In this document: one piece after another, positions 27,521 through 36,723 of the stretch | Numbering within the stretch: the stretch's first letter is position 1 | Layout of the letters: each line of letters opens with the position of its first letter | Origin: Thiohalocapsa sp963704155 | Lineage (GTDB): Bacteria; Pseudomonadota; Gammaproteobacteria; Chromatiales; Chromatiaceae | Reading direction: 5' to 3' | Length of the DNA stretch: 64,000 bases | Assembly (NCBI GenBank): GCA_963704155.1 | Contig: CAVPHF010000029.1 | Span: 1-64,000 of the forward strand | Notes under the pieces: model-generated | What the model saw: the letters and a program-made list of their open reading frames with translations, nothing else | Told to the model about the DNA's origin: nothing | The model's database searches: none | Program-made: the position numbers and the translations under genes

Positions 27521-28477
27521 ATGACCCCAGCAGACCTCAGTCTCGTTCGCGAGCACATCGCGTCGCGCATCATTGGCCAGCAGAAGTTCGTCGACAGCAT
27601 GCTGGTCTGCCTGCTCAGCGATGGCCATCTGTTGATCGAAGGCATGCCCGGCCTCGCCAAGACCACGGCCGTCAAGGCCCTTGCCGAGGCCATCGAGGGC
27701 GACTTTCACCGCATTCAGTTCACGCCCGACCTGCTGCCGTCCGACCTGATCGGCACCGACATCTATCGCCACGAGAAGGGCGAGTTCGAGTTCCGGCAGG
27801 GCCCGCTGTTCCACAACCTGCTCTTGGCCGATGAGGTCAACCGCGCGCCGGCCAAGGTGCAGTCGGCGCTGCTGGAGGCCATGGCCGAGCAACAGATCAC
27901 TGTCGGTCAGCGCACCTATCCGCTGCCGAAGCTGTTCATGGTGCTGGCAACGCAGAACCCGGTCGAGCAGGAGGGCACCTACCATCTGCCCGAGGCGCAG
28001 TTGGACCGCTTCCTGATGCAGGCGGTGGTGACCTATCCGACGCGTGATGAAGAGCTGAAGATCCTCGAGCTCGACGGGCAGCAACAGCAGCAAAGCTTTA
28101 TGCCGCCGGCCAGACCGCTATCGCAGGCGGAACTGTTTGCGATGCGCCGTGCCGTCGCCGCCCTGTATCTGGACCCGAAGCTGCACAGCTACATCGTCGA
28201 TCTGGTGCAGGCCACGCGTAACCCGAAGCTCTATGACGCCGATCTTGCACGCTGGTGCCGCTTCGGCGCCTCGCCTCGCGCCAGTATCGCGCTCGCGCGC
28301 TGCGCCCGCGCGCGTGCCTGGCTCGATGGCGACGACTTTGTTGCGCCACATCATATCCAGTTGGTCGCGCCGGAGATCCTAAGGCACCGGCTGCTGCTGA
28401 CCTTCGAGGCCGAGGCGGAAGGCATCACTACCGACGAGTTCGTCAATCGCCTGCTGAATCTGGTCGCGATTCCGTGA
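27521..28477 (+). CDS. MoxR family AAA+ ATPase (Bat cluster)
   Basis: A 318-residue AAA+ ATPase. Walker A is GMPGLAKT (41-48), Walker B is LLLADEVNRAP around 104-114, and sensor 1 is in LATQNPVEQEGTYHLPEAQ. It heads the operon moxR, DUF58, DUF4381, batA, batB, batC, batD (27521-36058). In this cluster type MoxR is thought to work with the VWA proteins as a metal- and ATP-dependent envelope chaperone; Bat genes were linked to aerotolerance in Bacteroides, and homologous clusters to stress resistance in Francisella and Leptospira. The Walker A Leu-Ala differs from the Gly-Thr of the first MoxR, so the two are separate paralogues. Confidence 0.93.
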   Translation: MTPADLSLVREHIASRIIGQQKFVDSMLVCLLSDGHLLIEGMPGLAKTTAVKALAEAIEGDFHRIQFTPDLLPSDLIGTDIYRHEKGEFEFRQGPLFHNLLLADEVNRAPAKVQSALLEAMAEQQITVGQRTYPLPKLFMVLATQNPVEQEGTYHLPEAQLDRFLMQAVVTYPTRDEELKILELDGQQQQQSFMPPARPLSQAELFAMRRAVAALYLDPKLHSYIVDLVQATRNPKLYDADLARWCRFGASPRASIALARCARARAWLDGDDFVAPHHIQLVAPEILRHRLLLTFEAEAEGITTDEFVNRLLNLVAIP

Positions 28478-28490
28478 CTGGAGGCTCGTC

Positions 28491-29408
28491 TTGAGTCTCT
28501 ACCCGCGCCTCGACGACCTGCTGGAGCTTCGCCATCAGGCGCATACGCTGGGTGTGCCTTCGCACCACCTGGTCAACTCGACCTTCGCCGGCCTCTACGC
28601 GTCGGTCTTCCGCGGCGCCGGGGTCAACTTCGAAGAGGTGCGCGAGTATCGCGAGGGCGACGACATCCGCTACATGGACTGGAAGGTGACGGCGCGCACC
28701 AACGAGCCGCATCTGAAAGTCTTCCGCGAGGAGCGCGAGCGTAGCGTCGTGCTCTGCGTCGACCGCGGACCGCACATGACCTTCGGCACGCGCGGCACCT
28801 TCAAGACAGTGCAGGCGGCCCGCGCCGCGGCGCTGATCGGTTGGGCCGCGAGCCGGCTCAACGACCGCGTCGGCGGTATGGCCTTCGGTGATCCGCAGGC
28901 CGGCCTCAAGCACTTCCGCCCGGCCCGAGGCCGACGCGCGCTCTGGCAGTTGCTGCGCACCCTGACCGAACCGGCATCGGAGCAGCTCGCGTCGATCGAC
29001 TGTCTGGCCGGTGCACTGCAGCGGGCGACACGCGGGCTGCCCACCGGTTCCTTGGTGTTCATCATCGCCGACCTGAACCGCGAGGTGCGCGATCTCGAAC
29101 GCGTGCTCGGTGACTTGGTACAGCGCAATTCGGTCGTCCTGCTGCCAGTGGACGACCCGGCGGACTGGGAGATCCCGGCCATGGGCAGCGTGACATTCAG
29201 CGGCAGCGACGGGACGCTGGTCGAGATCGACACCGATGACGTCGGCGCGCAGCGCGCCTACCGTACCGCCTGGCAGCGGCGTCGCGAGACCCTGAAGTCC
29301 ATCGCGCATCGGCTGAATATTATCGTCATGCCGATTCGCACTGACCATGAGATCCATCTCAGCCTGATCCACAGTCTCGAGCAACGCGCGCGTTCCCGGG
29401 CCGTCTGA
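28491..29408 (+). CDS. DUF58 domain protein (Bat cluster)
   Basis: A 305-residue soluble DUF58 protein. The signature YREGDDIRYMDWKVTARTNEPHLKVFREER spans about residues 50-85, followed by a VWA-like core (SVVLCVDRGPHM) and a C-terminal nucleotide-fold-like region. Translation probably starts at TTG 28491 with GGAGG seven bases upstream; no ATG serves better. It follows moxR by 13 bases. Unlike the DUF58 protein of cluster 1 it has no N-terminal membrane anchor. It is the presumed adaptor or client of the adjacent MoxR. Confidence 0.9.
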   Translation: MSLYPRLDDLLELRHQAHTLGVPSHHLVNSTFAGLYASVFRGAGVNFEEVREYREGDDIRYMDWKVTARTNEPHLKVFREERERSVVLCVDRGPHMTFGTRGTFKTVQAARAAALIGWAASRLNDRVGGMAFGDPQAGLKHFRPARGRRALWQLLRTLTEPASEQLASIDCLAGALQRATRGLPTGSLVFIIADLNREVRDLERVLGDLVQRNSVVLLPVDDPADWEIPAMGSVTFSGSDGTLVEIDTDDVGAQRAYRTAWQRRRETLKSIAHRLNIIVMPIRTDHEIHLSLIHSLEQRARSRAV

Positions 29409-29518
29409 GCGGCTTGGGGCCAGGGGCAGGGTGGGGCAGCCTTGGTCCGTCGGCGACGGTTTCGTCGAGGATCAGGCAACTAGACTCGGTCAATTTTTTG
29501 AGCCAACGGCAATGCTGA

Positions 29519-30148
29519 ATGTTTCCTGAAGCACAACAACTCCGCGACATCCATGCGGCGATGGGCAACCCCTGGTGGCCGCCGGCGCCCGGATGGTGGC
29601 TGCTGCTCGCCTTGCTGGTGCTGCTGGCGCTGCTCGCCTGGCGCTTCGACGCCTCATGGCGGCTGCGGGTGCCGATTCCCATGGTGACGCTCGGCAGTTG
29701 GCGCTGGGATGCCGCCGGCGCGCTGCGGCGGTTGCGCCGCGATGCGGACAGCGCTGAGGTCAAGGAGACGGCCTCTGCCCTGTCCGAATTGTTGCGGCGC
29801 ATCGCAATGGCACGCCACGGGCGTGCCGCTTGCGCCGGACTGCATGGTGACGACTGGCTCGACTGGCTCGCTCTGCATGACCCGAAGGGCTTCGATTGGC
29901 GCACCCAGGGCCGACTGCTGCTGGACGCGCCCTATGCGCCGCCATCTGATGTCGTTGCTGATGAGCGGGTCGCGCTCCGACGTCTCATCGATGCGGCCAT
30001 GGACTGGGTTGGCGCCAGCGACCCGAAGCCGGCCCGATCGCCGGGCCGTTTTTCTGCCTGGTCCGGACGCTGGTCTCGCGTCTGGTCCAAAATCGCGCCT
30101 GGTCGCCGTGCGTCGGGCCAATCTCGCGCCGATTCGGCCGCGGCCTGA
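29519..30148 (+). CDS. DUF4381 membrane protein (Bat cluster)
   Basis: A 209-residue protein. The N-terminus LRDIHAAMGNPWWPPAPGWWLLLALLVLLALLAW is the DUF4381 hallmark: a short Trp/Pro-rich periplasmic segment leading into one membrane helix (about residues 25-42). The cytoplasmic remainder is helical with GDDWLDWLALHD. Members are restricted to this MoxR/VWA gene cluster and have no assigned function; a role in gathering the VWA proteins at the membrane is a guess. The ATG at 29519 is 110 bases after the DUF58 gene. The C-terminal 40 residues are Arg/Pro/Ser-rich and probably disordered. Confidence 0.85.
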   Translation: MFPEAQQLRDIHAAMGNPWWPPAPGWWLLLALLVLLALLAWRFDASWRLRVPIPMVTLGSWRWDAAGALRRLRRDADSAEVKETASALSELLRRIAMARHGRAACAGLHGDDWLDWLALHDPKGFDWRTQGRLLLDAPYAPPSDVVADERVALRRLIDAAMDWVGASDPKPARSPGRFSAWSGRWSRVWSKIAPGRRASGQSRADSAAA

Positions 30149-30178
30149 TGGATTTCCTCGACGGCATCACCTGACTCC

Positions 30179-31237
30179 ATGAGCATCGCCCTATTCGAGT
30201 TCCACTGGCCTTGGTTCGGCCTGTTGTTGCCACTGCCGCTGCTGCTGCCGCTGCTGTGGCGGGAGCATGGCGACGGCCCCGAGCATGAGACGCTCCTGGA
30301 GGGCCAGCGCTTGACGTTGCTGCACCCGCACCTCGACGAGCTGCGCAACGCCTACCAGGCGCGTGGTCCCCGGCGCCAGCTCGCCGGCTGGTTGCACAAG
30401 TCATTGTTGTTGTTGCTTTGGGTCGCTTTGGTGCTGGCCCTGATGCGACCGCAATGGCTGGTGCCGCATACCGAGGTGTCCAGCCCGGGATATGACCTGA
30501 TGCTCGCGATGGATGCATCGCACTCCATGGAGGCGCTCGACTTTACCGTCGAGGGTCGCCAGGTGAGCCGTATGCAGGTGGTAAAGGGGGTTATGGGCAG
30601 ATTCATCGACGAGCGTGCCGGCGATCGTATCGGCCTCACGGTATTCGGCACCGGTGCCTTCGTGCTGTCGCCGCTGACCGTCGACCGCCATGCGGTCCAC
30701 CAACTGCTCGAGGGCGTCGTGCCAAGCATTGCCGGCAGCAGCACCGCCTTGGGTGATGGCATCGCGCTCGGTGTCAAGCGGCTGCGCGAGCGCCCGAAGG
30801 GTTCACGCGTCATGATCCTGATCGCGGACGGCGACAGCACGGCGGGGAACTTCCAGCCCATGGAGGCGGCGTCGCTGGCGCGCTTGGCTGGCGTGCGCAT
30901 CTATGTCATCGGTGTCGGCAGCAAGCAGAAGCGAATTCCGATCCTGCATGAGGGCAAGATCGAATACTGGGACGACCTCACCATGGACGAGGATGTGCTG
31001 CAAAGGATTGCCGACATGACCGGCGGTGCCTACTTTCGTGCCACCGATACCCGCGCCTTGGAAGAGATCTCTCGGCGCATCGGCGAACTCGAGAAGACCG
31101 AGACCGAGACCCGTACCGCCTATTTGCCTGAGCCCCTGTACCGTTGGCCGCTCGGCCTTGCGATGCTCGCGTTGTTGGCGCTGGGGCTTTTCCCTGAAGG
31201 CCGTCGACGTTTTCTGGGGAGGCAGGCCAATGCCTGA
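30179..31237 (+). CDS. batA: VWA domain membrane protein BatA
   Basis: A 352-residue protein. Two N-terminal membrane helices (about 8-27 and 72-90) flank a short loop; the VWA domain begins at YDLMLAMDASHSM with a complete MIDAS DxSxS (112-116) and continues with TVFGTGAFVLSPLT and a Thr-containing site. A third helix near residue 325 closes the protein. This is the BatA topology with the VWA domain facing the periplasm between helices. MIDAS residues imply metal-dependent protein binding. It begins 30 bases after the DUF4381 gene. Confidence 0.9.
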   Translation: MSIALFEFHWPWFGLLLPLPLLLPLLWREHGDGPEHETLLEGQRLTLLHPHLDELRNAYQARGPRRQLAGWLHKSLLLLLWVALVLALMRPQWLVPHTEVSSPGYDLMLAMDASHSMEALDFTVEGRQVSRMQVVKGVMGRFIDERAGDRIGLTVFGTGAFVLSPLTVDRHAVHQLLEGVVPSIAGSSTALGDGIALGVKRLRERPKGSRVMILIADGDSTAGNFQPMEAASLARLAGVRIYVIGVGSKQKRIPILHEGKIEYWDDLTMDEDVLQRIADMTGGAYFRATDTRALEEISRRIGELEKTETETRTAYLPEPLYRWPLGLAMLALLALGLFPEGRRRFLGRQANA

Positions 31238-31242
31238 CCGCC

Positions 31243-32316
31243 ATGCCTGAGAGCGGTCTTCATTTCGCCCAGCCGGCCTGGTTCTGGGGCCTGCTCGCGC
31301 TGCCGCCGGTCGCCTGGTGGCTGTGGCGAACCGCCGCGCGCGCCGCACGAGGACCGGTGCACCGCTATGCCGATGCCCATTTGCTGCCGCATCTGAGTGG
31401 GACACGGGCGCTGAAATCGTCCGAGCGCTGGGGCCGCTTCTTCGGCTGGTCGGCGCTCTGGCTGCTGCTGCTGACAGCCATGGCCGGTCCGCGCTGGGAC
31501 TATGAAGACGTGCGCCTGTTCCATCCCGGCGACAATCTGTTGATCCTGCTCGATGTCTCGCGTTCCATGGAGGTGGCCGACGTATCGCCCAGCCGGCTCG
31601 CTCGGGCGCGCCAGGAGATCCAGGACCTGATCGTACAGAATCGCCGGCTCAGGCTCGGTCTGGTCGCCTTCGCGTCCGTCCCGCATGTGATCTCGCCGGT
31701 GACCGAAGACACCCGCACCATCCTGCTGGCACTGCCGGCGCTTTCTACCGACATGGGCCGCTTGCAGGGCAGCCGGCTGCTCGATGCGCTCGATCGCGCG
31801 GCGATCCTGCTCGACGCCCTGCCCGAGGAGAGCGCCCGCTCCATCCTGCTGATCAGCGACGGCGATTTCGACGAGCCCGATTTGGCCGAGTCGGTGCGTG
31901 CCCTGGCCGAGCGCGGCATCCGGCTGCACGTGCTCGGAATCGGCACGCCGGGCGGCGGCGACGTGCCGGGTCCGCGCGGCGCTCCATTGATGACACCGGC
32001 CGGACAATCCGTGCGCTCGGCGCTCGATGAGACGGCCCTAGCCTCGCTTGCCGAGGCCGGCGGCGGCATTTATCGCCTCGCAAGCTATCGCGACGACGAC
32101 AGCGCCGATGTCCTGGAGGCCGCCGCGATCAGCCGCCTGCCGCCGTCCGCGGGCGACGAGCGAACTCGGGTATGGAACGACCGCTTCTATCTGCCGGTGT
32201 TGCTTCTCCTGCTGCTATTGTTGCCGCGATTTAAGGGCCGACCCCGAGCGGCAGCGGGCCTGGGGCGAGCGGCTTCGTCTGCTCCGGCGGATGCCGCAAG
32301 CCGGGAGCGGACATGA
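31243..32316 (+). CDS. batB: VWA domain membrane protein BatB
   Basis: A 357-residue paralogue of the preceding protein, separated by only five bases. Membrane helices at about 12-28 and 68-82 are followed by LLILLDVSRSMEV with MIDAS DVSRS (104-108), and a final hydrophobic run PVLLLLLLLLPRF near residue 318. The Thr and Asp metal-site regions (LVAFASVPHVISPVTEDT, LLISDGDFDEPDL) are intact. BatA and BatB probably form a heterodimeric periplasmic platform with BatC and BatD. The last 30 residues overlap the start of the TPR gene by four bases. Confidence 0.9.
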   Translation: MPESGLHFAQPAWFWGLLALPPVAWWLWRTAARAARGPVHRYADAHLLPHLSGTRALKSSERWGRFFGWSALWLLLLTAMAGPRWDYEDVRLFHPGDNLLILLDVSRSMEVADVSPSRLARARQEIQDLIVQNRRLRLGLVAFASVPHVISPVTEDTRTILLALPALSTDMGRLQGSRLLDALDRAAILLDALPEESARSILLISDGDFDEPDLAESVRALAERGIRLHVLGIGTPGGGDVPGPRGAPLMTPAGQSVRSALDETALASLAEAGGGIYRLASYRDDDSADVLEAAAISRLPPSAGDERTRVWNDRFYLPVLLLLLLLLPRFKGRPRAAAGLGRAASSAPADAASRERT

Positions 32317-34013
32317 TCGCCCGAGTCGCACTCATCGCCCTTGTGCTGGCGCTGATCGCCGCCGCGACCGCCAACGCGGGCTGGTTCCGAAACGACGAGC
32401 AACAGGCGCTGGACGCCTTTGAGGCGGGTGACTTCGACGCTGCCGCGGACGGCTTTGACGACAGCTTTCGCCGCGGCGTCGCGCTCTATCGGGCCGAGCG
32501 TTTTGCCGAGGCAGAGGCCGCCTTCAGCCGTGTCGAACGCGCTTCGGTGCAGACGACGGCCAATTACAATCTCGGCAACGCGCGTTTCATGCAAGGCGAT
32601 TTCACCGGCGCGATCGCAGCCTACGAACAGGTGCTGAGCGCGGCGCCCGAGCACGACGATGCCCACCGAAACCTTGCCCTGGCGCGCGGCCTGCTCGCGA
32701 AGCTGGAACAAGCGTCGTTCGAACAAGAGGAAGAGCAAACCGCCGAGCAGGAAGACGAGCAGCAGGATCAGGACGACGAGACCCAGGATCGCGAACAAGA
32801 AGAGCAATCCGACAGCGAGGACGCCAGCGAACAGACGCCGGCTGAGCAAGAGGCGCAGCAGCAGACCGAGCAGGAACAGCAGCAGCAAGAACAGCAGGAA
32901 GGCGACGAGGCACAGCAGCAAGGGGAGCAGGAAGGCGAGGAGGAGCAGGAGCAAGAGCAGCAAGGGGACCAGGAAGGCGAGGAGGAGCAAGAGCAGCAAG
33001 GGGAGCAGGAGCAGGAGCAACAGGGCGACCAAGGCCAGGAACAGCAGGAGCAGCAGGGCGAGCAGGGCGAGCAGCAAGGAGAGCAACAGCAGCAGGGCGA
33101 TCAGGGGCAGGAGCAGCAGGACCAACAAGGCCAGCAACAGGAGCAGCAGGAGTCCGGTGAGGGCTCTGAGCAGCAGCAGGAAGCGAGCGATCAGGGCGGC
33201 GAGCAGGGCGAAGAGGGCGAAGAAGGCAACGAACAGAGCGACAGTCGCGGCAGGTCCGGCGACGAGGACGAAGCCGAGCGCGGCGGCGAGTCTGAGTCAG
33301 ACGATGGCGAGGGCGAGGGCGATGACGAGCAGCGCGACAGCGAACAGGATGCACGCGGGTCCGATACCGATACCGACAGCGAATCGGGCGACGAGACCGA
33401 TCGCGAACAGAAAGAGGACGAGGGCGCTGGCGGTGAAACTGAGCAGCGGGATGATGCCGGCCAGGCGGAAGACGATGCCCGGCGCGAGACCGATGACCGC
33501 GGCGGCGACCAGCCTGAAGAGGATCGGGAGGGAGAGGGCAAGGCGCCGGAGCCCGAACAGCAACGCGATCGCGCCGGCGCCGGCGGCGAAGAGCCCGACG
33601 AGGACAAGGCCGGCGATCGCGAGACGGAAGAGCAACAGGCCGAAGGCGGCCCAAGAGAGTCCGAGGACGCGGACGCCGAAGGCCAGGATCGCAGGCGCGC
33701 CGGCGGCCGTGAGTCGAGTCCTGATCAGGAACCGCGCGACCTCAGCGATGCCGGGGGGCAGTCCGATGCGGTCGACCGTTTCGATCAGCTCGGCGAGCAA
33801 CCCTGGCTGGATGCCGACCCGTCGCTCGGTTTGGGAGAGAGTCCCGCCCTTGGAGGCGAAATGGTGCTTGGGCGCGGCATGGCGATCATGGAGCAGCGTC
33901 TCCAGCAGGTCGAGGGCGATCCGTCTCTGTTGATGCGAAACCAGTTCATGCTCGAGGAGATGCGCGTAATGCGTGAGTCTGGGCGCGGACTTCAGGAGAG
34001 CAGGCCATGGTGA
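32313..34013 (+). CDS. batC: BatC-like TPR protein with giant Glu/Gln-rich tail
   Basis: A 566-residue protein. A signal peptide or anchor (residues 1-22) is followed by TPR helices (about 28-125), including TTANYNLGNARFMQGDFTGA and AYEQVLSAAPEHDDAHRNLA. From about residue 130 to 480 the sequence is almost entirely Glu, Gln, Asp, Gly, Arg and Ser, in runs such as EQQQQEQQEGDEAQQQGEQ. The end (about 490-566) regains structure: VDRFDQLGEQPWLDADPSLG and MRNQFMLEEMRVMRESG. BatC proteins usually have a short acidic tail; this one is exceptional in length. The tail is strongly acidic and surely disordered. It overlaps batB by four bases and batD by seven. Confidence 0.85.
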   Translation: MIARVALIALVLALIAAATANAGWFRNDEQQALDAFEAGDFDAAADGFDDSFRRGVALYRAERFAEAEAAFSRVERASVQTTANYNLGNARFMQGDFTGAIAAYEQVLSAAPEHDDAHRNLALARGLLAKLEQASFEQEEEQTAEQEDEQQDQDDETQDREQEEQSDSEDASEQTPAEQEAQQQTEQEQQQQEQQEGDEAQQQGEQEGEEEQEQEQQGDQEGEEEQEQQGEQEQEQQGDQGQEQQEQQGEQGEQQGEQQQQGDQGQEQQDQQGQQQEQQESGEGSEQQQEASDQGGEQGEEGEEGNEQSDSRGRSGDEDEAERGGESESDDGEGEGDDEQRDSEQDARGSDTDTDSESGDETDREQKEDEGAGGETEQRDDAGQAEDDARRETDDRGGDQPEEDREGEGKAPEPEQQRDRAGAGGEEPDEDKAGDRETEEQQAEGGPRESEDADAEGQDRRRAGGRESSPDQEPRDLSDAGGQSDAVDRFDQLGEQPWLDADPSLGLGESPALGGEMVLGRGMAIMEQRLQQVEGDPSLLMRNQFMLEEMRVMRESGRGLQESRPW

Positions 34014-36058
34014 CGGCGGCCGCACTCGCCGCCTGGCGCGTAGCCCGCAAGCCGGATGGCCGCGGGCCGACGGCCGGGGCCGGGCAACAGGCGTTGTTGG
34101 GCGATCGTCGGTCGGCCGACCGGCGAGGCCGCCGAGTCATGCAATGGGCATCGAGGCTGGTGGTGCTGGTCTGGATCGCCTCGACCGGCGCCGTACTGGC
34201 GCAGCCACCCTACCAACCCTGGCAGTTCCGGCCCATGGAGCCGAATAATGCCCGCGGTGTGCCGCCGCAGCAGCCGGTCCAGCCGCTTGCGCCCGCTGCC
34301 GCGGCACCATCGGTGCCGGGTCAGACACCGATTCCGGTGACGCCTCCGGGCGGACCGCAGGGGCAGATGCCGGCGCAGTTTCCGCCGCAGGCCTATTCAC
34401 CACAGCAGCCGGCCCAGACGCGGTTGCAGCAGGCCGGACAAGGCCCGCAGCCATTCCCGCGGGGCGCCTATCCGGGGCAGTATCAGGCGCAGGGTCAGCG
34501 CCCCTATCCGGCCCAATACCCGGCCCAATACCCGGCTCAGTATCCGCAGCAGCCCTACGCGCCGGCTGCCGTTCCGGGCCAGATGCCGGGCCAGATGCCG
34601 AGTCAGTTCCCGGGGCAGGGCCTGCCCGGCCAGTATTCACCGCCGCGGTTCCAGTCTTACGGGGCACGAGTCGGCGCGGCGCGGGCTCCCCGGCTCGAGG
34701 TCGAGTTGGCCGACGACAGGCCCTATGTGCAGGAGAACGTGCTGGTGCGGCTTCGCGTCGTCAGCAGTGGCAACCTGGCCACCGCATCGCCGGACCTCGC
34801 CGCCATCGATCAGGTGCTGTTCGAGAAGATCGATGGGCCAAAGGTCAGCACCCGTGCCATCGGCAACGAGCGCGAGATCGTCAACGAGTTCGTCATGGCC
34901 ATGACGCCGTTACGCGACGGCGCCATCGAGGTGGGTCCGCTCAAGGTCACCGGGACGCTGGCCGGGGGCGTACCCTTCGAGGCGGTCGCCCCGGATCCAC
35001 TGAGGCTTCAGGTGCGCGAACCGATGGCCGTCGTGCGGCCCTGGCTGCCGCTGCAGACCTTGCGTATCAGCGCCGAGCTTGACGAGGCGGGCAAGGTCGA
35101 GAAGGGCCAGCCTGTGACCCTGGCGGTCGAGTTGGAGGCGCAAGGTGCCACCGGCGAACAGCTGCCTTCGTTGGAGCCCATGCTGCGCTCGCCTGATTTT
35201 CGCGTCTATCGCGAGCAGACCATGACCGACACCAGGCTGGCCGCGAACGGCGAAACCCTGATCGGCAAACGTATAGAGACCTATACGCTGGTGCCGCATG
35301 CCGGGGGACGTCTGCAACTGCCCGAACTACGGCTCGGCTGGTGGAATGTCGAAACCGCGAGCCGAGAAGCGTCTTCGGTGCCGATTCGGACCTTCGCCGT
35401 GACCGGCAATTCCGGCCCCTTTGGTTTTGCAGGCTCTCGGCAGTCTGGGGATGGCGGTAGCTGGGCCGTTTTCTGGATGCCGTTGGCCGGCGTGCTGCTG
35501 CTGCTGATCGGCTACTGGGGAGGCGTCTGGTGGCGCACTCGGCCCTCGGCCGAAGGCTCGAGCACAGGAGCGCGACTAGGCGGTGTCGCAAGCGCGGGGC
35601 TGAGTGCCGCTCGACGAGCGATCACGACCGGCGTACGCTGGCTCGATCCCAGCCCGCTCCGGCAATGGCTGCGCCGATCGCTTGAGCGGTTGACGCCGAT
35701 GAGCACGCGTGTCTACCAGTGCGCCAAGGCGGCTGATACCGCCGATGATCCTGCCGCCTGGTGCCTGGCGTTTCAGGGTCAGGCCTCTCGCCATCTACAG
35801 GCGCGGGCGCTGGAGCCCCTGCCGCGGATGGCCGACCGCATCGTCAGGCTGCGCCCAGGCGCCGATCGAGAACGCGTGCTGCGCCTAATGCAACAGCTCG
35901 ACACGGCCCTCTACAACCGACAGACGATCGACTTCGAGCGCTGGAAGCAGGACTTCCGACGCGCGCTGCGCCCCGGCACAGGTGCGATTACCAGCATCTT
36001 CGCGAGCCGTGTGCGCCATGGCCGGCTGCCGGAACTGAATCCACGGCTCGCGCACTGA
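34007..36058 (+). CDS. batD: BatD-type protein with Pro/Gln-rich N-terminal region
   Basis: A 683-residue protein. A signal-like helix (MQWASRLVVLVWIASTGAVLA) begins at residue 45; the ATG at 34007 has AGGAG nine bases upstream and overlaps the previous stop, whereas ATG 34139 would put the signal at the N-terminus, so the start is open. Residues 65-220 are Pro/Gln/Ala-rich with PAQY, PGQM and PQQP repeats. Beta-sandwich BatD domains follow (RLEVELADDRPYVQENVLVRLRV, GQPVTLAVELEAQGATGEQLP), then a membrane helix (FWMPLAGVLLLLIGYWGGVWW, about 490) and a cytoplasmic helical tail. It closes the Bat operon. Confidence 0.87.
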   Translation: MVTAAALAAWRVARKPDGRGPTAGAGQQALLGDRRSADRRGRRVMQWASRLVVLVWIASTGAVLAQPPYQPWQFRPMEPNNARGVPPQQPVQPLAPAAAAPSVPGQTPIPVTPPGGPQGQMPAQFPPQAYSPQQPAQTRLQQAGQGPQPFPRGAYPGQYQAQGQRPYPAQYPAQYPAQYPQQPYAPAAVPGQMPGQMPSQFPGQGLPGQYSPPRFQSYGARVGAARAPRLEVELADDRPYVQENVLVRLRVVSSGNLATASPDLAAIDQVLFEKIDGPKVSTRAIGNEREIVNEFVMAMTPLRDGAIEVGPLKVTGTLAGGVPFEAVAPDPLRLQVREPMAVVRPWLPLQTLRISAELDEAGKVEKGQPVTLAVELEAQGATGEQLPSLEPMLRSPDFRVYREQTMTDTRLAANGETLIGKRIETYTLVPHAGGRLQLPELRLGWWNVETASREASSVPIRTFAVTGNSGPFGFAGSRQSGDGGSWAVFWMPLAGVLLLLIGYWGGVWWRTRPSAEGSSTGARLGGVASAGLSAARRAITTGVRWLDPSPLRQWLRRSLERLTPMSTRVYQCAKAADTADDPAAWCLAFQGQASRHLQARALEPLPRMADRIVRLRPGADRERVLRLMQQLDTALYNRQTIDFERWKQDFRRALRPGTGAITSIFASRVRHGRLPELNPRLAH

Positions 36059-36099
36059 CGCCGCAAGCGACGCCTTAGGGGCACCAGAGGGGCGCTGCC

Positions 36100-36522
36100 T
36101 CAGCTGCCCGCGGAACTGTATTCCGTTTGGGAGCCGGTCAGGTCCCAGGCGAAGGTACAGTCGAGGTGTGAGAGCACCGAGATCAGACCACTCTCGCCGT
36201 CCTCCACCATCACCGCGATGGGTGCCCGCTTACCGAATTGCTTGTTGCCGCGCTTGACCCACATGTCGCGCATTTCAGGGTTGCGCGGAAAATAGGTCCC
36301 CAGCGCCTCGTCGATACGCAGCAGATAGGTTACGCGGCGATTGACGCTGGCGTCGTCTGGAAACGCCTCGTCTTCGCGGAAGCGGGCGATGTTGCGCGCC
36401 TTGACGCTTGACGGCAGCTGCAGCAGAACAATCATGTCCTGGGCGCTCAGGTTCCAACTCTCCATCAGTCCCATGACGCGGCGGGTCAGGGAAAGGCGTT
36501 CGTCTGCGGTCAAATCTGACAT
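36100..36522 (-). CDS. MbcA/ParS/Xre antitoxin-family protein
   Basis: A 140-residue protein. An N-terminal helix-turn-helix-like part (LTRRVMGLMESWNLSAQDMIVLLQLP) is followed by a toxin-binding-like domain of the DUF2384/MbcA-ParS type, ending in RNPEMRDMWVKRGNKQFGKRAPIAVMVEDGESGLISVL. In toxin-antitoxin pairs this family binds RES-domain toxins that degrade NAD. No RES gene lies next to it: the flanks are batD (convergent) and the PDZ protein. It may be an orphan antitoxin or a regulator. The C-terminal 20 residues are extra. The ATG at 36522 is the only good start. Confidence 0.75.
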   Translation of the reverse strand: MSDLTADERLSLTRRVMGLMESWNLSAQDMIVLLQLPSSVKARNIARFREDEAFPDDASVNRRVTYLLRIDEALGTYFPRNPEMRDMWVKRGNKQFGKRAPIAVMVEDGESGLISVLSHLDCTFAWDLTGSQTEYSSAGS

Positions 36523-36723
36523 GTCGAAAAAATCCTTGGGTTGCGCCGTTGCCGCATGGCGACCTGGCTCCGACCACTGAGAGTGCAGGCAAATAACCCA
36601 GTATTCAACCAGGGATAAGACTGGCCAAGCCCTGACTGGACGCTCAATCCAGATGAGCCGTTGCTTGGGCTGCCGGTTCGAGCGAAGCGGTCAATCGGCT
36701 TTTCGAGGCTGACGAGTCTGCCG

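Noticed and set aside
25634..28093. An 819-codon minus-strand open frame
   Set aside because: It runs antisense to pilE, the Fic gene and moxR, and its product is a Leu/Gln/His-rich shadow translation without domain motifs. High GC content makes long antisense frames common here.
32602..33933. Arg/Pro-rich and Ser/Arg-rich frames in the BatC tract on both strands
   Set aside because: They arise from the CAG/GAG-rich repeat read in other frames; the Glu/Gln frame continues from a TPR domain and ends with structured sequence.
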